Below are positions 7,154 through 15,935 of a stretch of 64,000 bases of DNA, piece after piece; position 1 is the stretch's first letter; every line of letters begins with the position of its first letter. The position numbers and the translations under genes are program-made. Under the pieces are notes generated by a model. The model was not told the DNA's origin, made no database searches, and was given only the letters and a program-made list of their open reading frames with translations. The DNA is from an uncultured Chryseobacterium sp. (GTDB lineage Bacteria > Bacteroidota > Bacteroidia > Flavobacteriales > Weeksellaceae). The stretch covers positions 1 to 64,000 of the forward strand of contig CAJYXJ010000065.1 in the NCBI GenBank assembly GCA_913778085.1, given 5' to 3'.

Positions 7154-9148
7154 ATGGCAGAAGTTGCAGAAAGCGGTCATCATTTTGACATTAAGAAGCT
7201 TTCTTTCATTGGAATCTTAGTTTCTCTCGGAATCGTTTTCGGAGATATCGGTACTTCACCGCTTTACGTAATGAAAGCCATTGTAAACGCCAGAGAGAGC
7301 GGAAGTACGATGCCTTTTAATGAGTATATCGAAGGAGCCCTGTCCTGTATTATCTGGACGCTTACCCTGCAGACGACGATTAAATACGTTATTATTGCAT
7401 TAAGAGCAGACAATAAAGGGGAAGGAGGGATCCTGGCTTTATTTTCTTTGGTTAAAAATCTAAAAAAAGGCTGGCTCTACCTGATCGCTATCGTGGGAGC
7501 GGCTGCATTGATTGCAGACGGCGTAATAACCCCATCCTTAACGGTAATGTCGGCTATTGAAGGTCTTGAAATTTATAATCCGCATACGCCGGTGGTGCCT
7601 ATTACCATCGGAATCTTGATTGTGATCTTCGTGGTGCAGCAGTTCGGGACAAGTTTCATAGGAAAATTCTTCGGACCGGTTATGGTAATCTGGTTTTTGG
7701 TGCTAGGCGGTTTGGGACTGTCGCATTTAAGTGAAAATATTGAGATTTTAAGATCTTTTAATCCTTATTATGCTTATAAACTGATTGCCAACTCACCGAG
7801 TGCTATCGTTATTTTAGGTGCTGTTTTCCTTTGTACGACAGGTGCGGAAGCACTTTATTCAGATCTTGGACACTGTGGGGCAAAAAATATCAGGGTAAGT
7901 TGGGGATTTGTAAAAATTATGCTCATCCTTAATTATTTAGGACAGGGTGCGTGGTTGTTAACCAACTATAATAAACCTGGATTTTCTGTTGTAAACCCCT
8001 TCTTTGGTATCATGGAAGAATGGATGGTGGTTCCAGGGGTAATCCTGGCCACAGCTGCAGCAATTATTGCGAGCCAGGCATTAATTACGGGATCTTTCAC
8101 CATTTTCTCCGAAGCTATGTCCCTGAACCTATGGCCGAATCAGAAAATCGATTATCCATCCGGGGTAAAAGGGCAGATGTATATTCCGAGAATCAACTGG
8201 GGTCTTTTGTTGTTTTGCATTGTCGTTGTTTTGCATTTTAAAGAATCCGGTAAAATGGAAGCTGCTTACGGATTGTCAATTACGGTAACTATGCTGATGA
8301 CGACCATACTATTGGTATACTGGCTTTTGAAGCGCCGGGTAAATAAGATTTTCATTCTGGTATTCGCTTTGGTTTATATGGCTATCGAATTAGGTTTCTT
8401 CAGTGCCAACGTTATCAAATTCCTGGAAGGAGGCTGGATTACCGTTGTGCTGGCAGGTTCTATCGGAATTTGTATGTATGCATGGTATAACGGAAGGCTG
8501 ATCAAGACAAAATTCATTAAGTTCATTAAGCTGGATAAGTATATTCCGATTATCAAGGATATGAAACTGGATGAAACCATTCCGAAATATGCGACGAATC
8601 TGGCTTATTTAAGCCGTGCCAAAAGAAATGACGAGATCGAATCAAAGATCATTTATTCCATCATTAAAAAACAGCCGAAAAGAGCGGATCATTATTTCAT
8701 CCTGAATATTGTAAACCAGGAAGATCCGTATACGTTCAAATATGTGGTGGACGAAGTTCTGCCGGGAACCATCTACAAGATTAATTTCATGCTCGGATTT
8801 AAGATCGACAGACGGATCAATGACTATTTTGATATGGTATTACGCGATCTAATGGCGGACGGAACCATTCCTTCCCGAAGCAGCCACCCTTCTTTAAGGG
8901 CCCATAACATACCGCCGGATCTGAAATATGTTATCATAGACAATACTTATATCAACGATATCCTTCTTACCGTAAAAGAGAAGATTATCTTAAATATCTA
9001 TAATTTTGTTAAATATATCGGCAGTGATGATTTCAAGGCATGGGGGGTTACATCACACAATGTAGTGGTGGAATCTGCGCCTATGACGGAAGACTGTGTT
9101 GGAAATGCAAAAATCCAGCAGTGCGATTTTATCCGTCATAACAGCTAA
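7154..9148 (+). CDS. kup: Kup/HAK-type low-affinity potassium transporter
   Basis: This 664-residue membrane protein has the Kup opening FIGILVSLGIVFGDIGTSPLYV and about twelve helices up to residue 450, followed by a cytoplasmic domain of about 200 residues. Kup hallmarks include the GDIGTSP motif, NKGEGGILALFSL, and the segment LIADGVITPSLTVMSAIEGL. It imports K+ across the inner membrane, probably with H+. A TAAATTTG box at 7120-7127 could drive it. Length and motifs are normal for the family. Confidence 0.95.
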   Translation: MAEVAESGHHFDIKKLSFIGILVSLGIVFGDIGTSPLYVMKAIVNARESGSTMPFNEYIEGALSCIIWTLTLQTTIKYVIIALRADNKGEGGILALFSLVKNLKKGWLYLIAIVGAAALIADGVITPSLTVMSAIEGLEIYNPHTPVVPITIGILIVIFVVQQFGTSFIGKFFGPVMVIWFLVLGGLGLSHLSENIEILRSFNPYYAYKLIANSPSAIVILGAVFLCTTGAEALYSDLGHCGAKNIRVSWGFVKIMLILNYLGQGAWLLTNYNKPGFSVVNPFFGIMEEWMVVPGVILATAAAIIASQALITGSFTIFSEAMSLNLWPNQKIDYPSGVKGQMYIPRINWGLLLFCIVVVLHFKESGKMEAAYGLSITVTMLMTTILLVYWLLKRRVNKIFILVFALVYMAIELGFFSANVIKFLEGGWITVVLAGSIGICMYAWYNGRLIKTKFIKFIKLDKYIPIIKDMKLDETIPKYATNLAYLSRAKRNDEIESKIIYSIIKKQPKRADHYFILNIVNQEDPYTFKYVVDEVLPGTIYKINFMLGFKIDRRINDYFDMVLRDLMADGTIPSRSSHPSLRAHNIPPDLKYVIIDNTYINDILLTVKEKIILNIYNFVKYIGSDDFKAWGVTSHNVVVESAPMTEDCVGNAKIQQCDFIRHNS

Positions 9149-9192
9149 ATTCTTTAACACAGGCGGATCATAAGTATTTAAATAAAAATCAA

Positions 9193-9200
9193 TAAATTTG
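9193..9200 (+). promoter_or_regulatory. -7 promoter box TAAATTTG before fur
   Basis: A perfect TAnnTTTG match ends 15 nt before the ATG at 9216. No TTG is found at the ideal upstream distance, so only the -7 element is supported. Confidence 0.5.
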
Positions 9201-9215
9201 TAGATAAATTTTTTG

Positions 9216-9689
9216 ATGGATACGATACAGAAAGAAAAAAATATCGCACTTATAAAGGACGTTCTCAGAAACTATTTGCTGGAAAAAGGTTTCCGGAATA
9301 CGCCCGAAAGATATACTATATTAGAAGAGATTTACAGTATGGATCACCACTTCAACGTGGATGATCTGTATCTGTTGATGCTGCAGAAAAAATACCATGT
9401 TTCCAAGGCAACCATTTACAACACCATTGAGATTTTCCTGGATGCGGGGCTGATCCGTAAGCATCAGTTTGGGGAGAAGACCCTTACTTCTTCATCTTAC
9501 GAAAAATCTTATTTTGATAAACAGCATGATCACCTTGTGATCTACAAAAAAGATTCCGACAAGGAAATTGAAGAAATCATTGAATTTTGCGATCCGAGGA
9601 TTCAGGGGATTAAAGAGGCTATTGAAGAAGCATTCGGTGTAAAAATTGATTCCCATTCGCTGTATTTTTATGGCACTAAGAATGACTAA
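9216..9689 (+). CDS. Fur-family transcriptional regulator
   Basis: The 157-residue protein has an N-terminal winged helix typical of Fur (GFRNTPERYTILEEIYSMDHH, then VSKATIYNTIEIFLDAGLI) and a C-terminal dimerisation domain with HDHLVIYKK and a HSLYFYG ending. An upstream in-frame TTG at 9213 is a less likely start. The usual Cys pairs of structural-zinc Fur proteins are missing. Whether it senses iron, peroxide or another metal cannot be read from the sequence. It overlaps the ostA-like gene by 8 nt, indicating translational coupling. Confidence 0.88.
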   Translation: MDTIQKEKNIALIKDVLRNYLLEKGFRNTPERYTILEEIYSMDHHFNVDDLYLLMLQKKYHVSKATIYNTIEIFLDAGLIRKHQFGEKTLTSSSYEKSYFDKQHDHLVIYKKDSDKEIEEIIEFCDPRIQGIKEAIEEAFGVKIDSHSLYFYGTKND

Positions 9690-11442
9690 CCTATCATTTC
9701 CGGTAAGGCTGATATTTTTCATATCGGTCTTTATTTCAACGTTTGCTTTTTCACAGGAACAGCCGAAGCCTTTCCAGAAAGATCCTTATTTTACTCCGGC
9801 TACACCGCAGAAAAATGCGGCTCCTGCCGAAAAAGTGAAGCATATTCATTCCGATGAATTGCGTAAGGATGATAAATATGAGGGCAATAACTACTTTATA
9901 GGAAACGTACAGTTTTCCCATCAGGGTTCTTTGCTGAATGCCGATCTTGTAATTGTCTACGAAGAGCAGAATTTTATTAAAGCCATCGGGCATGTAAAGC
10001 TTCAGAATGCTGACGGTTCCGTAATTACGGCTGATGAGATGGAATATGACGGAAACACGCAGAAAGGGATTGCCCGGAAAAATGTTGTGCTTACTGATCC
10101 GAAAGGAACGGTCATCAAAACCGAAACCATGTATTACGACCGGGTTTCCAATCAGGCTTATTACAATACCGGAGGCACAATTAATGACGGCAAAAGCACT
10201 ACCTACTCAAAATCAGGAACCTATTATCTCGCAACCAGAACGATTGATCTTACCGGAAGAGTAAAAATAGAAGACAACCAATATACTCTGGAGGGCGACA
10301 ATGTGGTGCAGAATCAGAATACTAATATCGTCAATATCAATGGCCCTACAACGATCGTCAATAAAAAAAATCCTAAAAACCGGATTGTTACTGATAAAGG
10401 AAACTACAATACAAATACAAAGGAAGCTTTTCTCTACAAGAATTCCCGGGTATATTATAATGATAAGATCCTTACCGGTGATGAAATGTACTACAATCAG
10501 CTTACCGGTTTCGGAAAAGCAACCGGAAACGTAACCCTTGATGATCCTAATGAAAGAAGATGGATCAAAGGCGGCTATGGAGAAATTTTTGAAAAGAAGG
10601 ATTCGGCCATGATGACCAAAAATCCTTATGCCGTAAAAGCTTTGGAAAAAGATTCGATGTATTTTGCAGCAGAAAAAATTATTTCATTTCAACGTCCGGA
10701 TTCTGCAGATATTAAAGTAAAGAAAAGTTTTTTAAGAGCTTTCCGGAAGGGAAGGTTTTATAAATCCAATGCTCAGGGAAGAGCAGACTCTATTGCTTTC
10801 AATGAGACCGATGGCGTTCTGCACATGTATACCAAGCCTATTCTCTGGAGCAACGGCAAGCAGGTAACGGGTGATAAGGTGGAAGCCTATTTCAATACCC
10901 AGAATGAAAACATCGACTCGTTAAAGGTAGCTGGGAATGCCTTTGCCATCAGTAAGGTAGATTCTTTGAATCTAAAAGATGAATTCAACCAGGTAAAAGG
11001 CAAGCTGATGACGGTGTATTACGGGCCGGACAATAATATTAAAGAAGCCAAGGTGATCGGAAACGCACAGGCAATATCCTATTCGGACGACGAAAACAGG
11101 CAGACCGGCGAAAAAGAAAGAGTAGGAATTTCCCTTACTTCCTGCGGGATTATTGATGCCGTATTTGAGGAGAAGCTCCTGTATGTGGTAGAATGTAATA
11201 TTGGCGCCACTTCAGATACCTATCCGATGAGTATGATTGAGCCGGAAAAACGGAAGTTTCCCGATTTTAACTGGAATACCAAAGACCGCATTCTTAAGTG
11301 GCAGGATATTCTGGTCGATACCCCAAACTATGAGGAAATAAAATACGAATCCGACAATACCTTGTACGACAAAGCCCAGGAAGCAGTAGCTAAAGAAAAG
11401 GCCAAAGAAGAGGCTAAAAAGCCGAAACGCACCCGAAGGTAA
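9682..11442 (+). CDS. OstA/LptA-like LPS transport protein
   Basis: The ATG at 9682 gives a signal peptide (MTNLSFPVRLIFFISVFIST, cleavage after FAFSQ). Another in-frame ATG lies at 9670. The mature protein of about 560 residues is built of repeated OstA-type beta strands (LNADLVIVYEEQNFIKAIGH, ADEMEYDGNTQKGIARKNVV), as in LptA, the periplasmic bridge that carries lipopolysaccharide to the outer membrane. It is far longer than E. coli LptA (about 185 residues), which is usual for Bacteroidota OstA-like proteins. The C-terminal 40 residues are Lys/Glu/Ala-rich. Coupling to the Fur regulator is conserved-looking, but its meaning is unknown. Confidence 0.85.
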   Translation: MTNLSFPVRLIFFISVFISTFAFSQEQPKPFQKDPYFTPATPQKNAAPAEKVKHIHSDELRKDDKYEGNNYFIGNVQFSHQGSLLNADLVIVYEEQNFIKAIGHVKLQNADGSVITADEMEYDGNTQKGIARKNVVLTDPKGTVIKTETMYYDRVSNQAYYNTGGTINDGKSTTYSKSGTYYLATRTIDLTGRVKIEDNQYTLEGDNVVQNQNTNIVNINGPTTIVNKKNPKNRIVTDKGNYNTNTKEAFLYKNSRVYYNDKILTGDEMYYNQLTGFGKATGNVTLDDPNERRWIKGGYGEIFEKKDSAMMTKNPYAVKALEKDSMYFAAEKIISFQRPDSADIKVKKSFLRAFRKGRFYKSNAQGRADSIAFNETDGVLHMYTKPILWSNGKQVTGDKVEAYFNTQNENIDSLKVAGNAFAISKVDSLNLKDEFNQVKGKLMTVYYGPDNNIKEAKVIGNAQAISYSDDENRQTGEKERVGISLTSCGIIDAVFEEKLLYVVECNIGATSDTYPMSMIEPEKRKFPDFNWNTKDRILKWQDILVDTPNYEEIKYESDNTLYDKAQEAVAKEKAKEEAKKPKRTRR

Positions 11443-11481
11443 TTTATTTTTTACGGAATTCAATCAGAAAAAATACATATG

Positions 11482-11520
11482 CTCACCATTTTCTCCCAAG
11501 AAAATGGTGAGTTATTTTAT
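11482..11520 (+). terminator. intrinsic terminator after the ostA-like gene
   Basis: A perfect 13-bp stem CTCACCATTTTCT / AGAAAATGGTGAG with a 4-nt loop, followed by TTATTTTAT. Confidence 0.85.
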
Positions 11521-11789
11521 AAAAATAGGGTGGTGATAGCTCTTACAGACATTTTTTTTCTTAAAAAATAAATATTTATCCGTTGGTTTTTTTCAAAAAT
11601 CAGTGAAGCTAAAAAGCTTACTGCAAGCATGTTTGGAGATTGGGAAATATTCATGTATTATTGAATTGAAGTAGCATATCATTATAAAAGTAAAATATTT
11701 TTTACTGAATGTGTACTTTTATCTAAATTTTTCTATATATTTATCATAGAAAATATATGAACTATATTAATATTTTGTGATTTGGTGGT
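11521..11789. other. AT-rich gap between two terminators
   Basis: The gap between the ostA-like and aminotransferase genes is 451 bp. Apart from the two terminator hairpins it holds no credible reading frame. A short inverted repeat (TTTCTAT / ATAGAAA near 11735) and a sequence near 11530 (GGTGGTGATAGCTCTTACAG) partly echo the one at 11784 (GGTGGTATCGCTTACAG). A small RNA ending at the second terminator is possible but not shown. Confidence 0.4.
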
Positions 11790-11824
11790 ATCGCTTACAG
11801 GATTTACTGTAAGCGATTTTTTTA
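11790..11824 (+). terminator. strong intrinsic terminator with no gene directly upstream
   Basis: A perfect 11-bp stem ATCGCTTACAG / CTGTAAGCGAT with a 6-nt loop, followed by seven T. The preceding gene already has its own terminator 280 bp earlier. This one may therefore end a small RNA or block read-through into the aminotransferase gene. Confidence 0.8.
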
Positions 11825-11893
11825 TTCTATCGGTATAATTTCCGGATATGGCGAATGTTTTTTAGCTTTGCTGAAATTTTTCATGAAACAGAC

Positions 11894-13069
11894 ATGCAAA
11901 GAGATTTTTTTACATATCAGGCCCAGACGACACAGTTTGCCGCAGGCTTTGAGGTTGAGAAAGCGGAAGGAAGCTATATTTATGGTAAAGACGGCAGGAA
12001 ATACCTTGATTTTGTGGCAGGCGTTTCAGCCAATACATTAGGGCATTCGCATCCTAAGATTGTTGGGGCCATCAGAGAACAGGCAGAAAAATACCTTCAC
12101 GTCATGGTATACGGAGAATATGCCCAGGAAAAACCGGTGGCTTTGTGCAGGCTTCTGGCCGAAGCAACGCCGGAGCCTCTCGAAATTACCTATCTGGTGA
12201 ACAGCGGGGCGGAAGCCATCGACGGAAGCCTGAAGCTTGCCAAAAGATATACCGGAAGGGAAGAGATCGTTTCCTTTAAAAACTCATACCACGGCAATAC
12301 GCACGGCGCATTAAGCGTTTCCGGAAATGAATTCCACAAAAGAGAATTCCGTCCTTTATTGCCGATGGTCTCTTTTATTGAATTTAATAATGAAAATGAT
12401 TTTGATAAAATCACGGAGAAAACAGCGTGTGTACTGATGGAAACAATTCAGGGGGCAGCTGGATTTCTGGTTCCGGATAAGGAGTATTTAATTAAACTGA
12501 AGAGAAGATGCGAGCAAGTGGGTGCTTTGCTGATCCTTGATGAAATACAACCGGGATTCGGCAGGACCGGTAAACTCTTTTCTTTCGAGCATTTCGGCAT
12601 GGTCCCCGATATTCTGGTCATGGGAAAAGGAATGGGCGGAGGTGTGCCGGTAGGTGCCTTTATGAGTTCCAGAACAATTATGGAAACCTTATCCCATTCT
12701 CCTAAACTGGGACATATTACGACTTTCGGAGGAAATCCGCTGATCGCCGCATCCAGCCTGGCTACTTTACAGGAAGTGCTGGAAAGCGGGCTGATGGATG
12801 AAGTGGAGGAAAAAGAGCAACTGTACAGGACATTGCTGGTGCACCCCAAAATTAAAAATATCAATGGCAAAGGCCTGATGCTGGCCGTAAATCTCGGATC
12901 GCCGGAATATACGCTTGATGTGGCTAAACGATGTATGGATAAAGGCCTGATCGTCTTCTGGCAACTTTACCGGAATGAATATCTGAGGATTTCTCCGCCG
13001 CTGACGATCTCAAAGGAAGAGATTGAAGAAGGTTGTAAAATCATCATTGATGTATTGAATGAAAACTAA
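11894..13069 (+). CDS. class III PLP aminotransferase (acetylornithine/ornithine-type)
   Basis: The ATG at 11894 (MQRDFFTYQAQTTQFAAGFE) is preferred over an upstream start at 11855. The 391-residue protein has the class III fold: the SGAEAIDGSLKLAK phosphate-binding stretch, LLILDEIQPGFGRTGK with D216, and MGKGMGGGVPVGAF with the Schiff-base lysine K245. These enzymes transfer amino groups from omega-amino donors such as ornithine, 4-aminobutyrate or N-acetylornithine. No arginine-pathway genes are nearby, so the substrate is open. A terminator follows directly. Confidence 0.88.
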   Translation: MQRDFFTYQAQTTQFAAGFEVEKAEGSYIYGKDGRKYLDFVAGVSANTLGHSHPKIVGAIREQAEKYLHVMVYGEYAQEKPVALCRLLAEATPEPLEITYLVNSGAEAIDGSLKLAKRYTGREEIVSFKNSYHGNTHGALSVSGNEFHKREFRPLLPMVSFIEFNNENDFDKITEKTACVLMETIQGAAGFLVPDKEYLIKLKRRCEQVGALLILDEIQPGFGRTGKLFSFEHFGMVPDILVMGKGMGGGVPVGAFMSSRTIMETLSHSPKLGHITTFGGNPLIAASSLATLQEVLESGLMDEVEEKEQLYRTLLVHPKIKNINGKGLMLAVNLGSPEYTLDVAKRCMDKGLIVFWQLYRNEYLRISPPLTISKEEIEEGCKIIIDVLNEN

Positions 13070-13071
13070 AT

Positions 13072-13100
13072 GAAAACGCTTCGCAGGGAAGCGTTTTTTC
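13072..13100 (+). terminator. intrinsic terminator
   Basis: AAAACGCTTC / GAAGCGTTTT stem with a 5-nt loop, then TTTTTTC, immediately after the class III aminotransferase. Confidence 0.85.
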
Positions 13101-13255
13101 ATATTAAGAAGCCCCCGTATTTTCAGGAATTTACTGTTAAACGTTTATTTAAAAAGCTCTGACAAATATCATGAAGATTATGTAAAAAAATAAATACATT
13201 TTTGTGTAATAAAAAAATTAATTTATATATTGCGGGACGATTAAAACAAAGATAT

Positions 13256-13642
13256 ATGGCGAAACATAAAGTCCATTACGAATTTCCAATGCACTGTTTA
13301 TCAGAGATTCTGTACGAATATCTGGCCACGGCGGAGGGATTGTCTGAATGGTTTGCGGATGAGGTAACAGAGAAAGGTGATGACTTTTTTTTCAGCTGGG
13401 GCGGAGGGCCTGCTGAGAAGGCAACGCTGATCAGATATAAGCCTGAAGGCTTTGTGCGTTTCCGGTGGGAAGAAGATGAAGGAACGAAAAACTTCTTTGA
13501 AATGACGATCACCATTGATGATATTACTGAAGATCTTTCCCTGAATATTACCGATTTCTGCGAAGAAGGCGATGAGAACGAAAACGCTATGTATTGGGAA
13601 AACCTGATCGAAAACCTTAGAATTAAATTAGGTGCTGCCTAA
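13256..13642 (+). CDS. START-like/SRPBCC domain protein
   Basis: The ATG at 13256 (MAKHKVHYEFPMHCLSEILY) starts a 128-residue protein; an upstream in-frame ATG at 13202 would add an unconserved leader. The pattern matches small START-like proteins of Bacteroidota: LYEYLATAEGLSEWFADEV, FFFSWGGGPAEKATLIRYKP, VRFRWEED and a C-terminal amphipathic helix (MYWENLIENLRIKLGAA). The fold makes a hydrophobic cavity for a lipid or other ligand, but the ligand is unknown. The class IV aminotransferase homologue follows 76 nt downstream, after a hairpin. Confidence 0.8.
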   Translation: MAKHKVHYEFPMHCLSEILYEYLATAEGLSEWFADEVTEKGDDFFFSWGGGPAEKATLIRYKPEGFVRFRWEEDEGTKNFFEMTITIDDITEDLSLNITDFCEEGDENENAMYWENLIENLRIKLGAA

Positions 13643-13670
13643 ACGTAGGCCGCACTGCATGATAAAACTG

Positions 13671-13699
13671 ATGAACGATTTATCGTTCATTATTTTTTT
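13671..13699 (+). terminator. intrinsic terminator
   Basis: ATGAACGAT / ATCGTTCAT stem with a very short loop, then a T-rich run. It lies between the START-like gene and the next gene. Confidence 0.65.
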
Positions 13700-13718
13700 A
13701 TAAACAAATCAGAAACAA

Positions 13719-14531
13719 GTGGAGAATCAATATTTTACATCAGAAGAGATAGAGGTACGCAACAGGGCTTTCCTTTCAGGAGATGCAGTAAAGGTCTCCT
13801 TTTTTATCAGGAACGGTCATCTGATCATGGATGAAGAATGTTATTTCTTCCTGATGGCTTCTATGAGGAAAATGAGGCTGAATATTCCTTTAAGCTACAC
13901 CCTGGAGTTTTTCCAGTCGCTTTTCAGAACTGAGGTAATCGAGGGAAAAGAGGTGATGAACGGGATCATCAACTTTCAGGTATTCCGGAATGCTGATGGC
14001 ATAACCTTATCGAAAGCTTCGGTTTCCTATTTCTATGAAATTACCGAAACTTCAGATGTGCTTGCAGTTTATGAAAGACCTCTGGAGCTTGATCTAATAA
14101 AGGAAATCAATGTCAATAACAACCTGTTAAGCAATATTCGTGTTCACAGTCCGGAAAATATTTACGGAGGGATTTATGCCCAGGAGAATGACCTTGATGA
14201 CGTCATTCTTCTTAACCCGAATAAAAGGATTGCTCGCACCACCACCGGGAACCTCCTTTTTCTGGAAGGAAATGTTATCAAAGTCCCGAAACAGACGGAA
14301 GGCGCTTATATTTCGCCGCTGATGGAAAATTTTGTAACCTTCCTGCATAAGAATAACCTGGCGGATATCCAGGAGCATGAGATCATCGCTTTTGAATCCC
14401 AGAAAGCGGAAGAGATCCTGCTGATTTCCGATGAAAAAGGAATTTTTTCCGTTGGCAAAATCAGGAATAAAACCTTCGGCAATACCCATTTCAAAGAACT
14501 GACGGAAAGCTGGAGAAACAGCTTTTTATAG
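13719..14531 (+). CDS. class IV aminotransferase homologue lacking the catalytic lysine
   Basis: A GTG start gives 270 residues with the fold-type IV layout: NRAFLSGDAVKVSFFIRNG at the start, a LMASMRKMRL helix, then DDVILLNPNKRIARTTTGN. In active homologues (D-amino-acid, branched-chain and aminodeoxychorismate enzymes) a lysine precedes an N-rich helix and a glutamate follows 32 residues later. Here the aligned positions are R141 (LLSNIRVHSPEN) and R173 (KRIARTTTGN). The conserved Tyr of the GDxxYE loop is K25. It is therefore probably not a PLP transaminase, though it could still bind a ligand or partner. The start of the adjacent START-like gene suggests a joint role. Confidence 0.75.
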   Translation: MENQYFTSEEIEVRNRAFLSGDAVKVSFFIRNGHLIMDEECYFFLMASMRKMRLNIPLSYTLEFFQSLFRTEVIEGKEVMNGIINFQVFRNADGITLSKASVSYFYEITETSDVLAVYERPLELDLIKEINVNNNLLSNIRVHSPENIYGGIYAQENDLDDVILLNPNKRIARTTTGNLLFLEGNVIKVPKQTEGAYISPLMENFVTFLHKNNLADIQEHEIIAFESQKAEEILLISDEKGIFSVGKIRNKTFGNTHFKELTESWRNSFL

Positions 14532-14561
14532 CGGACAAATTTATATACGTATTGATATACA

Positions 14562-14595
14562 TAAAACCCGGTCATTTTTTGGCCGGGTTTATTTT
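14562..14595 (+). terminator. intrinsic terminator
   Basis: AAAACCCGGTC / GGCCGGGTTTT-type stem followed by ATTTTATTT, after the class IV aminotransferase homologue. Confidence 0.8.
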
Positions 14596-14602
14596 ATTTG
14601 AC

Positions 14603-14646
14603 AAACCCGGTAAACAACGTATTAAAGTCCTTTACCGGGTTTTACT
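14603..14646 (-). terminator. second hairpin between convergent genes
   Basis: AAACCCGGTAAA and TTTACCGGGTTT arms are separated by about 15 nt. It can serve the convergent amidase gene on the minus strand. The arm sequence is close to the neighbouring terminator, suggesting duplication. Confidence 0.55.
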
Positions 14647-14675
14647 CTGAGCAGGTCAGAATTTGTATTTTTATT

Positions 14676-15260
14676 TTAATATTCTCTAAAAACTTCAGTA
14701 AATTTTTGAGCGATTTCCTGCTGGCCTTTTTTGCTGGTCAGGTATTCACGGTCTTTTTTGCTGTTCATAAAGCCCAGTTCTACCAGAACCGCCGGTGCTT
14801 TGGATTCTCTCAGAATATGGAGGTTTTTCTCACCGGCAATAAGGCTTGGATTAAATTTCCGGGAGATCTTTTCAGCCAATTCCTTTGAAGTATCCGTATT
14901 CTGAATGTAAATTTCCTGTCCGGATCTTTCGGATTCATCACGGGGACTGCTGTTCATGTGAAGTGAAATGACCATTTCAGGGTTCAGCCTGTTGATCATT
15001 GAGGTGCGGCTGTCCAGAGAATTGAAAGTATCGCTGTCTCTGGTTAAAATAACTTCGTACCGGTCCTGGATATTGTTGAATTTCTGGATCTCTTTACCGA
15101 TACTGAGAACCACATCTTTCTCATAAATCCCGTTTCTATTGGCACCCATGTCGTTACCTCCATGGCCGGCATCAATGATAATGAGTTTTTTGTTTTCAGG
15201 AGTAAAAGACAGGAATGCCGCCGAAAAGACAGCTAAAGCCAATAGTTTTATGCCTCTCAT
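14676..15260 (-). CDS. N-acetylmuramoyl-L-alanine amidase (Amidase_3)
   Basis: The ATG at 15260 (MRGIKLLALAVFSAAFLSFT) gives a signal peptide; an upstream ATG at 15284 would bury it. The 194-residue product has the zinc amidase residues H33 (IIDAGHGGND), E47 (YEKDV), H101 (ISLHMNSSP) and catalytic E161 (PAVLVELGFMN). It cleaves the amide bond between N-acetylmuramic acid and the stem peptide of periplasmic peptidoglycan, as in daughter-cell separation. It lacks the AMIN or LysM targeting domains of some homologues. Confidence 0.92.
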   Translation of the reverse strand: MRGIKLLALAVFSAAFLSFTPENKKLIIIDAGHGGNDMGANRNGIYEKDVVLSIGKEIQKFNNIQDRYEVILTRDSDTFNSLDSRTSMINRLNPEMVISLHMNSSPRDESERSGQEIYIQNTDTSKELAEKISRKFNPSLIAGEKNLHILRESKAPAVLVELGFMNSKKDREYLTSKKGQQEIAQKFTEVFREY

Positions 15261-15362
15261 ATCGCTTGGATTTTGGTTTAACAAATAACGTTAATTCAGA
15301 AATTAAACTAAGTTAATGGATTCTTAAAGTTTGTTAAATTTTTATTCTGATTATAAAGTGCT

Positions 15363-15911
15363 TTAATTCAATGAAATATCTTCGGGAGAATTGGCCCAGA
15401 GCAGGTATTCTCCGCCGAGGTTCTGCATAATGGATTTCCATAAGGTCTGGTCGTTTGGGAGGGTATAATCGAGATTATAAACATCTACCACCGTCCATAC
15501 TTTCCGCTGGATCTCGCCGTCCAGCTGCAAAGCAGTCCATCCCGAATATCCTGAGAATATTTTAACGTCGTTGATGTCCAGTTCATTATTCAAAACAGCA
15601 CTGATGATATTTTCAATGTCCTCCGTCAGGTAGAATTCAGGAGTGATTTCGGTGAATAGTTCCGTTACTTTTTTACCCTTTACAATAAAGAAGACCTTAT
15701 CATTTTCCACAGGACCGCCGTCATAGACTTCAATCTTAAAATCGAAAAAATCCTTGAATTTACTGCTCATCTGGCTATTCTTTTTATTCAGTATCAAACC
15801 GAAAGCACCGTTTTCGTTATGCTCAACAACGAGGACTACCGATCGGGAAAAAATATCACCGGAAATGTCAGGTGTGGAAATTAATATTTTACCTTTGTAA
15901 GAGTAATTCAT
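15363..15911 (-). CDS. YqgE/AlgH family protein
   Basis: The ATG at 15911 (MNYSYKGKILISTPDISGDI) gives 182 residues, the normal size for YqgE. Open sequence continues upstream to 16517, but that part is only the antisense of pdxH. Family features are GKILISTPDISGDIFSRSVV, HNENGAFGLILNKK, YDGGPVENDKVFFI and FSGYSGWTALQLDGE. The molecular role of this family is unsettled; AlgH was named for an effect on alginate regulation in Pseudomonas. The gene is divergent from pdxH, with only 24 nt between starts. Confidence 0.9.
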   Translation of the reverse strand: MNYSYKGKILISTPDISGDIFSRSVVLVVEHNENGAFGLILNKKNSQMSSKFKDFFDFKIEVYDGGPVENDKVFFIVKGKKVTELFTEITPEFYLTEDIENIISAVLNNELDINDVKIFSGYSGWTALQLDGEIQRKVWTVVDVYNLDYTLPNDQTLWKSIMQNLGGEYLLWANSPEDISLN

Positions 15912-15935
15912 ACTCAAATTTAATAAAAAATATTT

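Noticed and set aside
12448-12870. Open frame of 140 residues on the minus strand inside the class III aminotransferase gene
   Set aside because: It is the antisense of a clear enzyme gene, is rich in Ser and Pro in the way antisense frames usually are, and shows no domain.
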